Part shown: in pieces, positions 37,125 to 45,482 of the stretch | Position numbering within the stretch: position 1 is the first letter of the stretch | Layout: each line of letters starts with the position of its first letter | Assembly (NCBI GenBank): GCA_947497475.1 | Contig: CANMGS010000002.1 | Span: 496,001-560,000, forward strand | Reading direction: 5' to 3' | DNA from: an uncultured Amylibacter sp. | Lineage (GTDB): Bacteria > Pseudomonadota > Alphaproteobacteria > Rhodobacterales > Rhodobacteraceae | DNA: 64,000 nucleotides | The notes under the pieces: model-generated | The model's input: only the letters and a program-made list of their open reading frames with translations | The model's database searches: none | Told to the model about the DNA's origin: nothing | Position numbers and translations under genes: made by a program

Positions 37125-38889
37125 GGCAGCGCACCATATGACCTGGCTCTAATTCTTGCAGTGGAGGCACGTCATCACCTTCAAACCGAAAGTTATCGGC
37201 CCATGAGGATGGTTTTCCTGCGCCTAATGCGACAAGGTCTAGGTTAATTGGCCGGTTTATATCGGGCTCTGGCTGCGCAGCGATTAATGCTTTTGTGTAT
37301 GGATGCTTTGGATTGGCAAATAATGTGCATGGTGGAGCTTGTTCGACAATACGGCCTTGGCGCATAACGGCTACTTCATCTGCGATGCGTGAAACGACAG
37401 CCAGATCATGTGAAATGAACAGATAAGACAGTTGTTGGGCATCTCGTATCTCTTCAAGGAGATCAAGGATTTGATCTTGTACAGATACATCCAAAGCCGA
37501 AGTTGGTTCGTCACAAACCAATAATTTAGGTGACATAATTAATGCACGTGCAATAGAAAGGCGCTGACGTTGGCCACCAGAAAATGCATGCGGATAGCGC
37601 CTTAAAATAGAGCTGTCTAGCCCGACCAGTTTTAATACATCCTTGGCCCGATCAATGCGCTCTGACTTCGTGCCGATATTATGAATAGACAAAGGCTCAA
37701 TCAAAGTGTCTATAATTTGCATGCGCGGGCTCAGTGAAGAATAGGGGTCTTGAAACACCATTTGTGCTTGTTTCTGAAAGTCATAGCGTTCGGTGCGTGA
37801 TAATGCAGTTACATTGAGCGGCGTAGCTTTGGGCTCAGTGAAGAAATGTACATCTCCACCTTCATCCGGTAACTCAGCGCCTAATGCAATGCGTGCACAG
37901 GTAGATTTGCCTGACCCAGATTCTCCAACCACAGCGAGTGTTTTACCTCTTGTCAGTTGCAAATCGACGCCGCGGACAGCTTGAATAACAGCAGCGGGCT
38001 TCCATGGTGTACTGCTACGGGCATGGTATGTTTTTGTAATGTTTTTTAGATCAAGAATAAGATCATCATGCGGTACGGCTGGAACGATTTCAGAAGCTTC
38101 TGGAATAGCAGGGGCCGCAGCAAATAGTTTTTGTGTATATGGATGCGCTGGTGCGGATAGAATATCCTTGGCATTCCCGCTTTCCATAACGCGACCTTTG
38201 TTCATGACAACAACCTTTGTCGCCATGTTGGCAACAACACCAAGATCATGAGTGACAAGAATAACAGCCATACCTGTTTCTTTTTGAAGATCGTTAATCA
38301 AGCCTAATACTTGCGCTTGAGTGGTTACATCTAAAGCTGTTGTTGGTTCGTCAGCAATTAACAGGTCAGGTTTTGCAATCATTGCCATTGCGATCATTGC
38401 GCGTTGCAGCATACCACCTGACATTTCAAAGGGATAAGAATTGTAAGCACGTTTAGGGTCTGGGAAACCGACGCGTTCGAATTGCGCAATGACTTCTTTT
38501 TTTATCTTTTTTTTGGGGCAAGAGCGATGCAACTCCAACACCTCTGCCACTTGATGCCCAACTTTGTGTAAAGGGGAAAGGGACCGCATGGGTTCTTGAA
38601 ATATCATCGAAATACAATCGCCTCGGATTTTGCGAAATAGTTTTTCGTTGAGTTCTAATAAATTTTGTGGGGTTTTACCTGTATTTGATATGATCTCGCC
38701 AGAATGAATTTTTGCAGTATTTGGCAATATCCCCAAAATGGCGCGACAACTAAGTGTTTTACCTGAACCAGATTCCCCAACCAAAGCCAGCGTTTCACCC
38801 ATTTTGATCGAAAAATTAACATCTTCAATCGTTGGTTCAGCGGTACCGAAACCGATTGTTAGATTTTTAACTTCTATTAAGGGTTCCAT
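37117..38889 (-). CDS. ABC transporter ATPase with two nucleotide-binding domains (YejF/GsiA-like)
   Basis: 590 residues with two complete ABC domains. The first has [10 protein letters not shown] and [15 protein letters not shown]; the second has [23 protein letters not shown] and [14 protein letters not shown]. The start chosen is ATG at 38889 ([14 protein letters not shown]), with GGGAG a few bases upstream. Fused dual ATPases of this kind drive Yej- and Gsi-type importers. It is the first gene of the operon, so the order ATPase, binding protein, permease, permease differs from yejABEF. Confidence 0.88.
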   Translation of the reverse strand: MEPLIEVKNLTIGFGTAEPTIEDVNFSIKMGETLALVGESGSGKTLSCRAILGILPNTAKIHSGEIISNTGKTPQNLLELNEKLFRKIRGDCISMIFQEPMRSLSPLHKVGHQVAEVLELHRSCPKKKIKKEVIAQFERVGFPDPKRAYNSYPFEMSGGMLQRAMIAMAMIAKPDLLIADEPTTALDVTTQAQVLGLINDLQKETGMAVILVTHDLGVVANMATKVVVMNKGRVMESGNAKDILSAPAHPYTQKLFAAAPAIPEASEIVPAVPHDDLILDLKNITKTYHARSSTPWKPAAVIQAVRGVDLQLTRGKTLAVVGESGSGKSTCARIALGAELPDEGGDVHFFTEPKATPLNVTALSRTERYDFQKQAQMVFQDPYSSLSPRMQIIDTLIEPLSIHNIGTKSERIDRAKDVLKLVGLDSSILRRYPHAFSGGQRQRLSIARALIMSPKLLVCDEPTSALDVSVQDQILDLLEEIRDAQQLSYLFISHDLAVVSRIADEVAVMRQGRIVEQAPPCTLFANPKHPYTKALIAAQPEPDINRPINLDLVALGAGKPSSWADNFRFEGDDVPPLQELEPGHMVRCHV

Positions 38890-39010
38890 CGTCTCCCGCC
38901 GTAAAACCTTGAATTGCCATTGCATGATTCTGCAGATCACATATTCCTCACATTCGGGTGATTATGCAGGTCATGATCATTGTGGCAAGTAACACTTTTT
39001 TATCTGACAG

Positions 39011-39037
39011 GAATATCGCCCCAATGGGACGATATTC
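39011..39037. other. Strong stem-loop between TRAP and ABC operons
   Basis: GAATATCG and CGATATTC pair perfectly around an inner CCC/GGG; on the minus strand a U-G pair completes a 12-bp stem with a 3-base loop. It begins 15 bases after the dctM stop. A T-tract follows only on the plus strand, so for the dctM transcript it is a structured 3' end rather than a classic intrinsic terminator. Confidence 0.5.
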
Positions 39038-39051
39038 TATGTTTTTCTAGC

Positions 39052-40455
39052 TTATCCCGCTAAGGATGGTAGCCATAATACAATGCTTGGGAATGCTACA
39101 AGACCTGCGATTGTAATGGCGTCCGCGATGAAAAATGGCGTGACGCCTTTGAACACGTCTTGAACGCTTAAATCATCGCGAACTCCAGCGACAACAAAAC
39201 AGTTCAAACCAATGGGGGGCGTGATCAAACAGAACTCTGCCATTTTCACCACAAGGATACCAAACCAAATACCTGCCATTGGGCCTGACATGCCAAATGC
39301 ACTGTCTGCTGCTGAAACGAATTCACCACCGTTAAGTGCCATCACGGCTGGGTAGGTGATAGGGAGTGTAAGAAGCAACATACCGATGGCATCCATGAAC
39401 ATACCCAAGATCGCATAAGCAAGCAGGATCATCACAAGCGTTAGCATAGGGCTTTGATCAAGTGATGTGATCCAATCCGAAAATGCTGTTGGAAGATCGG
39501 CGAAACCAAGGAACCGCACGTAGATCAAAACACCCCAGATGATTGTAAAAATCATTACCGCCAATTTGGCGGTTTCCATCAAGGCGTCTTTTAGTTGTGG
39601 CCAACGCATGCCTTTGTAGAGCGCCATACAGAAAACGATAAAGGCACCGATTGCGCCACCCTCTGTTGGGGTGCCCCATGCATCACCACCAAATGGATTG
39701 TAGACGAAGAGAATGATGATTGCGACAACTGCAAAAATTGGTAGTGCTGGTGGAAGGGCTGCAAAGCGCTCTTTCCATGTGAAGCCTGAAACGGGTGGGC
39801 CGAAGTTTTTGAATGTGAGAGCGAGACCAACTATTAAAAGCCCATAGATGACTGCTGAAAACGCACCAGGTACGAAGCCAGCTAGTAAGAGCATGCCAAC
39901 ATCTTGTTCCACGATAATTGCATAGATGACGAGGATTGCTGATGGCGGGATCAGAGAAGCCAATGTACCACCAGCAGCAACGACACCAGCGGCGAAGCGT
40001 TTATCATAGCCGATTGCCAGCATTTCTGGGATCGCGATACGTGCGAATACGGCAGATGTGGCAACGGATGCACCTGATACAGCTGCGAAGCCTGCTGTTG
40101 CGAAAACGGTTGAGACAGCTAAGCCACCTGGTAACCATGCAACCCATTTTTTTGCTGCTTCAAAAAGTGCTTTGGTTAGGCCAGCGTAGTAGGCGAGATA
40201 CCCAATCAAGATAAAGGTGGGAATAAGGGAAAGCGCTTGTGACGACACTTTGGAATGGGGAACTTGCCCTGCGGTTTTTGCCGCAATGGTTAAAGCCCAG
40301 AAGAAGCTATCACCTGAGTAGCCTTTTTTGGCCCAGAATATCCAAATAAGCCCAACAACACCTGCAATGGCTGCAGCAAAGGCCACGCGCATGCCCAGAA
40401 TGACGACGACCAAAAGGCCAAGGCTGACAAATATGCCAATTTCAATAGGTTCCAT
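39052..40455 (-). CDS. dctM: TRAP transporter large permease DctM
   Basis: 467 residues, highly hydrophobic with about 12 membrane segments. DctM signatures are GFAAVSGASVATSAVFARIAIPEM, GVVAAGGTLASLIPPSAILVIYAI, FVPGAFSAVIYGLLI and LVVKMAEFCLITPPIGLNCFVV near the end. It is the sodium-driven translocation subunit of a DctPQM importer. Located 10 bases after dctQ; last gene of the transporter operon. Confidence 0.93.
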   Translation of the reverse strand: MEPIEIGIFVSLGLLVVVILGMRVAFAAAIAGVVGLIWIFWAKKGYSGDSFFWALTIAAKTAGQVPHSKVSSQALSLIPTFILIGYLAYYAGLTKALFEAAKKWVAWLPGGLAVSTVFATAGFAAVSGASVATSAVFARIAIPEMLAIGYDKRFAAGVVAAGGTLASLIPPSAILVIYAIIVEQDVGMLLLAGFVPGAFSAVIYGLLIVGLALTFKNFGPPVSGFTWKERFAALPPALPIFAVVAIIILFVYNPFGGDAWGTPTEGGAIGAFIVFCMALYKGMRWPQLKDALMETAKLAVMIFTIIWGVLIYVRFLGFADLPTAFSDWITSLDQSPMLTLVMILLAYAILGMFMDAIGMLLLTLPITYPAVMALNGGEFVSAADSAFGMSGPMAGIWFGILVVKMAEFCLITPPIGLNCFVVAGVRDDLSVQDVFKGVTPFFIADAITIAGLVAFPSIVLWLPSLAG

Positions 40456-40465
40456 AATTTTCGTC

Positions 40466-41089
40466 CTAGCCTGAAACCGTGTCGGCTTCTTTGGCAGCTT
40501 GTGTGGCTGCGTCTTCGATAAGCGGGACAGCTATTGGGCTGTCTGTATTTTCGATGAAAGCACGAGCATAGGCTACGAGTTGTAGAGATAAGCGGAGTGC
40601 GAGGACGCTAAAAGCAACGGGTGCCAACAATTTGGCAGGCCAGAGTGGTAAGGCAATGTCCATAGAACTGTCACGGCTCCACATTGGTGCGTTAAAATCG
40701 AAGCTACGTCCAAAATGTGCCCATGATCCCCAGATGATCAGGAGCATCACTGCAAGCATTAAAAAGGCTGTGATAAATTCGACGACCCAAAGGCTGCGAC
40801 CCTTTAAAAAACTTACAAGAATATCCATGCGAATATGTCCGCCATCGCGCTGAGTATAGGCAACGCCCATAAAGGCGATAAGTGGCATGGCCTGTTCAAT
40901 CCAATCTACATACCCAGGGAGAGGTTGGTTGATGGAGTGACGGCCAGTGACGGAAATCACGGCTAATATCATAAGGGAAAAGACTGCTAAGCCACTTAGA
41001 AGGGCAAATAAGCTTTCGAGTTTATACAGACGCTGATCCAACTTGCTGAGCAAGCTGTCGTCCGTCAAGACGGATGAATTTGAAGCCAT
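40466..41089 (-). CDS. dctQ: TRAP transporter small permease DctQ
   Basis: 207 residues from the ATG at 41089 (MASNSSVLTDD), with GGAA 7 bases upstream; a TTG six codons earlier is unlikely. Four membrane segments with the family motif YVDWIEQAMPLIAFMGVAYTQRDGGHIRMD. The C-terminal tail of about 35 residues is soluble and acidic. Couples DctP to DctM. Separated from dctP by 70 bases containing a stem-loop. Confidence 0.9.
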   Translation of the reverse strand: MASNSSVLTDDSLLSKLDQRLYKLESLFALLSGLAVFSLMILAVISVTGRHSINQPLPGYVDWIEQAMPLIAFMGVAYTQRDGGHIRMDILVSFLKGRSLWVVEFITAFLMLAVMLLIIWGSWAHFGRSFDFNAPMWSRDSSMDIALPLWPAKLLAPVAFSVLALRLSLQLVAYARAFIENTDSPIAVPLIEDAATQAAKEADTVSG

Positions 41090-41112
41090 GGGATGTTCCG
41101 TTATCAAAATGT

Positions 41113-41136
41113 CTGCCGCGCATAAATGCGCAGCAG
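41113..41136 (-). other. Intercistronic stem-loop between dctP and dctQ
   Basis: On the minus strand CTGCTGCGCAT and ATGCGCGGCAG can form an 11-bp stem with one G-U pair and a very short loop, followed by ACATTTTGAT. Placed between the binding-protein gene and the permease genes, it can stabilise dctP message or attenuate dctQM, giving more binding protein than permease. Confidence 0.5.
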
Positions 41137-41159
41137 GTTACTTTTGTTTTGAGATTGGC

Positions 41160-42167
41160 TTATTTGCCAATCATGCCTGTGACAAGGTCGTATAGTTCTT
41201 GTGCAGGTAGACCTTTGGCTGTGTTATCAGCAATCCAAGACGCAGCAGCAGGACCTGCGACAGCTTCTTTGAATGATGCTAATTCGCCGTCTGTATATGT
41301 AACACTTTCAATGCCTTTGGATTCCAATGTAGGGCCCCATGCATCCATAGTTTTGCCATTATATGTTTCCACATAGTAATCTAGGGATTCATCGATTGAT
41401 CCCAATAGGGCTTCACGATGTGCGTCACTTAGTGATGCGAGTGCATCTGTGTTTGCTACAACTGGGCAATTCACTGTGCCTGGGTTCAGGTTTGTCGTCC
41501 ACCATTTGCCCGTTTCTACTGTGCCGAATGACATATGAGCGTGTGGGGCAAAGGCAACTGCTTTTACAACGCCACCATCAAGGGCTTGGCGCACTTCTGT
41601 TGCTGACATGGATGTTGGCACGGCTTCAACCGCTGCCATCGCTTTACCAATGCCGCCTGTTGCGCGCACTGTTAGACCTTTATAGTCAGCTAATGTTTTT
41701 GGTGCATCGCCAACACCAACCAAGTTATATTGTGGTAGTGGAGAAGGCATTAGCAATGTTGCGTTCCAACGTGCAAGATCGGCTTGTACTGCTGGGTGTG
41801 CGTAAACAGCTTGGCTGATTTTACGCTCTTCTTCTAGGGATGATACACCCAAGAATGGCAATTCAAGTACAGTGATAGATGGGTTTTTATCACGGTGATA
41901 ACCGGCACAGAACTGTGCCATTTCAAATGCGCCAATAGAAATGCCATCTAGGTTTTCTTTGTTTTTAGAAAGACCACCGTAAGAGATGTTCAGTTTGAAC
42001 TCGCCGCCAGTTTTATCGGCAACCAATTCAGCTAGTTTTTCAACGTGCTCTGTAAATGCGCGGCGTTTGCCCCACAAGGACACATTCCAAGTTGTTTCGG
42101 CAATTGCTTCGCCAGCAAAAGATGCAGTCACGGCTGCCATTACAGCCACTTTCAAAGTCTTTTTCAT
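41160..42167 (-). CDS. dctP: TRAP transporter solute-binding protein DctP
   Basis: 335 residues from the ATG at 42167 (MKKTLKVAVMAAV), with GGGAGGAA 5 bases upstream. Signal peptide about 1-22, ending GEAIA. Family features are NISYGGLSKNKENLDGISIGAFEMAQF and YKGLTVRATGGIGKAM, whose Arg is the usual carboxylate-anchoring residue, so an organic acid ligand is likely. The precise ligand is not readable. First gene of dctPQM, 125 bases downstream of dctD on the same strand. Confidence 0.9.
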   Translation of the reverse strand: MKKTLKVAVMAAVTASFAGEAIAETTWNVSLWGKRRAFTEHVEKLAELVADKTGGEFKLNISYGGLSKNKENLDGISIGAFEMAQFCAGYHRDKNPSITVLELPFLGVSSLEEERKISQAVYAHPAVQADLARWNATLLMPSPLPQYNLVGVGDAPKTLADYKGLTVRATGGIGKAMAAVEAVPTSMSATEVRQALDGGVVKAVAFAPHAHMSFGTVETGKWWTTNLNPGTVNCPVVANTDALASLSDAHREALLGSIDESLDYYVETYNGKTMDAWGPTLESKGIESVTYTDGELASFKEAVAGPAAASWIADNTAKGLPAQELYDLVTGMIGK

Positions 42168-42251
42168 GAGTTCCTCCCAGAACGATAAATGAATCGCAGT
42201 ACGATCGATTAAATTTATAACGTATAAGTGAGGATAGGGTGATTGAGGAAA

Positions 42252-42261
42252 ATTGCGCAAT
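42252..42261. promoter_or_regulatory. Palindrome upstream of dctP, candidate operator
   Basis: ATTGCGCAAT is a perfect 10-bp palindrome 85 bases upstream of the dctP ATG, in the dctD-dctP gap. No TGGCAC-N5-TTGC sigma54 promoter is visible in the gap; a TATAAA lies near 42220 on the minus strand. It could be a DctD or other regulator site; short palindromes occur by chance. Confidence 0.3.
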
Positions 42262-42275
42262 GTTTTTTATCTGCT

Positions 42276-42291
42276 CTGCGGATTTCCGCAG
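42276..42291 (-). terminator. Hairpin directly after dctD
   Basis: CTGCGGA-TT-TCCGCAG, a 7-bp perfect stem one base past the dctD stop. The following minus-strand sequence is A-rich, not U-rich, so termination is uncertain; it may separate dctBD from dctPQM transcripts. Confidence 0.35.
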
Positions 42292-42292
42292 G

Positions 42293-43633
42293 CTATAAAA
42301 TAGCTTCTTTATCAAGACCAAGTTTAACAATCTTTTCATTCAAAGTACGTCTGCCTATACCAAGTGCTGCAGCAACCACATCCATTTTACCTTTATGAGC
42401 TTTGATTGCTTTGGCAATGAGCGCACGTTCAAAGGCGGCGACAGCACCGCGTAAGTTCTCGGGCGTTTCCGATGTAATGTCTGGACTGCTTAATGCATTA
42501 GCAGCACCACCAGCTTCGCGTTTTGCGGCAAGTACGCAACGTTCAGCCACAGACCGTAGTTCGCGTACATTGCCGGGCCATTCGTGACCTAACAATGCTG
42601 CAACATCTTCTGCTGTTTGTGTCGATGCAGGAGTTTCATAAAGGCGTGAGAATTCAGAGACAAAGTTTTCAAAGAGTAAAACGATATCATCTTTATGCTC
42701 ACGTAAACTTGGCAAAGATACAGTAAAGCCGTTTAAGCGGAATAATAAATCTTTGCGCAAACGACTTTGTTCAATGGCGTCATCAGGGTTTTCACTGGAA
42801 GCGGCAATAATGCGTATGTTTGCTGTTTCTGTAATATCAGATCCCAATGCAATGAATTCTTTTGTTTCTATAAGGCGCAAAAGCTTCATCTGAATTTCTA
42901 TAGGGGCCGATATGATTTCATCTAAAAACAACGTGCCGCCTTGGGCTTTGTTAACCAAACCTTGGATATGACCTTTGCGCCCAAACAACATTTCCTCGAA
43001 ATCTGTAATAGGGATTGCTGTGCAATTTACAGCGATAAAGGGCTTTTCGGATCTTGCTGAAAGGTCATGCATGGCTTTTGCAACGACTTCCTTACCTGTC
43101 CCTGTTTCGCCAAGGATAAGAACAGAGGTTTCAAGGTGGCTGTAATCCAAAACGGTTTCGCGGACGGAATTTACCAAGTCTGATTGGCCTATAAAGACAC
43201 GGTTTAATCCTGATAAATCTGCTAAACGTGCTTTTAGGCGGCTTGTGGTTTCTTGAAGTTGATGTTGTTCAGCCGCATGCTGTAAAATGGTTAAAAGCCT
43301 GCGGGGCTCAAATGGTTTCTCTAAAAAACCATATGCGCCATTTTGAATGGCTTCTACTGCCATAGGGATGTCGCCATGTGCAGATATGAGAACCAATGGG
43401 GGCATGATTCCCAAAGGAAGTTCAACAAGCAGCTCTAACCCCGTACGTTTGGGCATCTGCACGTCTGTTAATATCACATCCGGTAGGGTTGCTTCTATCA
43501 ATGCTTCCACACCCACAGCGGTCGCGGATGTTTCAACAGCCCAACCTGTGCTTTCTAGTAAATGTACAAGCGATTGACGCATTTCTTTATCATCATCAAT
43601 CACGAGAGCGCGGTATTTTGGGGCTTTTGTCAT
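42293..43633 (-). CDS. dctD: DctD-type response regulator with lost GAFTGA region
   Basis: 446 residues: receiver (about 8-120, Asp57 in VILTDVQMP), AAA+ domain (about 145-375, Walker A GETGTGKE at 175-182, Walker B GGTLFLDE at 232-239) and a Fis-type HTH (about 400-440, VVAAALGIGRRTLNEKI). The sigma54-contact loop is missing: between LFG (216-218) and GGTLFLDE there are only 13 residues (RKGHIQGLVNKAQ) where DctD proteins have about 21 with GAFTGA. The protein should thus not remodel sigma54-RNA polymerase. Next to dctB and dctPQM, it probably controls the transporter as a DNA-binding phospho-regulator. Confidence 0.88.
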   Translation of the reverse strand: MTKAPKYRALVIDDDKEMRQSLVHLLESTGWAVETSATAVGVEALIEATLPDVILTDVQMPKRTGLELLVELPLGIMPPLVLISAHGDIPMAVEAIQNGAYGFLEKPFEPRRLLTILQHAAEQHQLQETTSRLKARLADLSGLNRVFIGQSDLVNSVRETVLDYSHLETSVLILGETGTGKEVVAKAMHDLSARSEKPFIAVNCTAIPITDFEEMLFGRKGHIQGLVNKAQGGTLFLDEIISAPIEIQMKLLRLIETKEFIALGSDITETANIRIIAASSENPDDAIEQSRLRKDLLFRLNGFTVSLPSLREHKDDIVLLFENFVSEFSRLYETPASTQTAEDVAALLGHEWPGNVRELRSVAERCVLAAKREAGGAANALSSPDITSETPENLRGAVAAFERALIAKAIKAHKGKMDVVAAALGIGRRTLNEKIVKLGLDKEAIL

Positions 43634-43636
43634 AGT

Positions 43637-45349
43637 TTACTCGATATGCTTTGGCAGACGGATGGTAAAACAAGTGCCGCCATTTGGGTCTTCTGTAACA
43701 TCTAATGTGCCAGAATGTTCGTTAATAATAGAGGTGGAAATTGCTAAGCCCAGTCCCATACCTTCGCCAGAAGATGCTGTTGTATGGAATGGTTCTACAA
43801 TTTGATCAAGGCTCTGACCTTGTAATCCTTGCCCTGTATCTTTCACGGCAATCATTACGTGGTCATCCGTATGTGTAAGGGATACTTCCAACTGTTTTAT
43901 GGGGCTATCAGACATGGCTTTGATGCTGTTTTTCGTAAGGTTAATCAGAACTTGTTCCAATCGGGTCTGGTTGCCCCATGTGGTAAACTCTTGATCTGTC
44001 TTATGCATTTTATAACCTACATTATGACGGTCACAATCATGACGAACCAATTCATAAGCGTTTTTGATTACATCATTTAAAGAAACAGCAACGCTGGCTT
44101 CGGCGCCAGAGGCAGAGAAAAAACGTAATTGATGCGTAATATTTTCCATCCGTCCCAAAATACCAGACAGGTGGGCCATTACAGGGGATAGTTTTCCTGT
44201 TGTGATCTCTTCTGCTGTGATGTGATTTTTCATCGCAGAGATTGGCTGGCCAAGTTCATGGGTCACTGATGCTGAAAGTTGTCCAAGTGCAGCCATTTTA
44301 CTGCTGCGCTTTAATTCTTTTTGGGCATTTCTTAAATCAGCTTCGGCTTTGCGGCGTGTTTCTATTTCACGTTGTAATCGTTTCCTGTCCTCTATGGACA
44401 CTGTCAAAGCACGGCGGACACGTTGAGCGCGCCAAAACACAAATGCTAATGCACTTAAGGTCATAATTATAGCTACGCCTGCCACAATTCCCAAAGCTTT
44501 TTGTCGTGCAGCGGATGTATTTACCAAGTAGTGTAATACCCATTTTGTGCCCAATATGTTGGATTGACTTAGAAAATAACTGTCCTTTTCAAATGACACA
44601 TGAGATTGATCCTCTAAAATCCAATCTATTGTGCCAATTTTTGATTTCCCAAATTGGCGTTCTGTTATGATTTCTTGTTGTCGTACATCAGGGATTTTCG
44701 TGATAGCATTATACCGCTGCGACGGCTTGGATGATAAGACCACAATATCATCTGGGTTTGTCACGAAAATCAGCTCATTCGTTTCTTCAAGAATACGGTT
44801 TAATGCTGTTAGGTCTAATTTAAGAGCTAATACACCCAAGGTTCTGTTTTGCGATATGATTGGGGACGCAAGGAAGTAACCTGGCCTAGAAGTTGTTGCA
44901 CCAATGGCAAAGAACGTGCTGTTTTGCCCTTTTAAGGCGTCTTTGAAGTAACTCCTAAATCCGTAATTTTGTCCTATAAAGGTTTGTGGCTTTGAATAAT
45001 TGGATGCTGCAACTGTTAATCCAGTTGGTTTCATCAAATAAATTGCCTCTGCGCGAGCGGCATTTGAGATTTCCAAAAGCTTAGCATTTAACGTCTCAAA
45101 CGTATTCGTCTCTAACGCTTCAAGAACAAGCGGGTTGCTTGCGATTACAGAGGGTAGGTGTTGTAGGCGCAAAAGCTCATTTTCAATCGTGCTTTGATAA
45201 AGGGCAAGTTTGGAACGGCTTTGCGTTTTTTCGATGTTTTCAAATGTCTGAGCTGAAATGTAATAAAAAACGGCCAGTATCATACCAGCAGCAAGAAGCA
45301 GAATTAATGCTAAAGAATATTCAGATTTTTTGACCGTAGACAGCGACAT
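43637..45349 (-). CDS. dctB: DctB-type sensor histidine kinase
   Basis: 570 residues. Two membrane segments (about 12-32 and 284-306) enclose a periplasmic Cache-type sensor domain with the YFKDALKGQ...FFAIGATTSRPGYFLASPI pattern of DctB proteins. A coiled-coil linker follows, then the kinase core with His in SASVTHELGQPISAMKNH, N box NLTKNSIKAM and G boxes DTGQGLQG and GEGMGLGLAIS. It should sense an organic acid in the periplasm and phosphorylate the DctD-type regulator encoded 3 bases downstream. Firm family call. Confidence 0.92.
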   Translation of the reverse strand: MSLSTVKKSEYSLALILLLAAGMILAVFYYISAQTFENIEKTQSRSKLALYQSTIENELLRLQHLPSVIASNPLVLEALETNTFETLNAKLLEISNAARAEAIYLMKPTGLTVAASNYSKPQTFIGQNYGFRSYFKDALKGQNSTFFAIGATTSRPGYFLASPIISQNRTLGVLALKLDLTALNRILEETNELIFVTNPDDIVVLSSKPSQRYNAITKIPDVRQQEIITERQFGKSKIGTIDWILEDQSHVSFEKDSYFLSQSNILGTKWVLHYLVNTSAARQKALGIVAGVAIIMTLSALAFVFWRAQRVRRALTVSIEDRKRLQREIETRRKAEADLRNAQKELKRSSKMAALGQLSASVTHELGQPISAMKNHITAEEITTGKLSPVMAHLSGILGRMENITHQLRFFSASGAEASVAVSLNDVIKNAYELVRHDCDRHNVGYKMHKTDQEFTTWGNQTRLEQVLINLTKNSIKAMSDSPIKQLEVSLTHTDDHVMIAVKDTGQGLQGQSLDQIVEPFHTTASSGEGMGLGLAISTSIINEHSGTLDVTEDPNGGTCFTIRLPKHIE

Positions 45350-45482
45350 TCCTTTAAAAAGGCTGAAAGCAATGTAAATGTCAATTTTTGTTTAATTTGT
45401 ATATTAAACAGGTGCTTGTGGTGTAATTCTAATGTGTATTGGTGTTGCACGTTAACATATGTAATCCCAATAAGTTTCGCTC

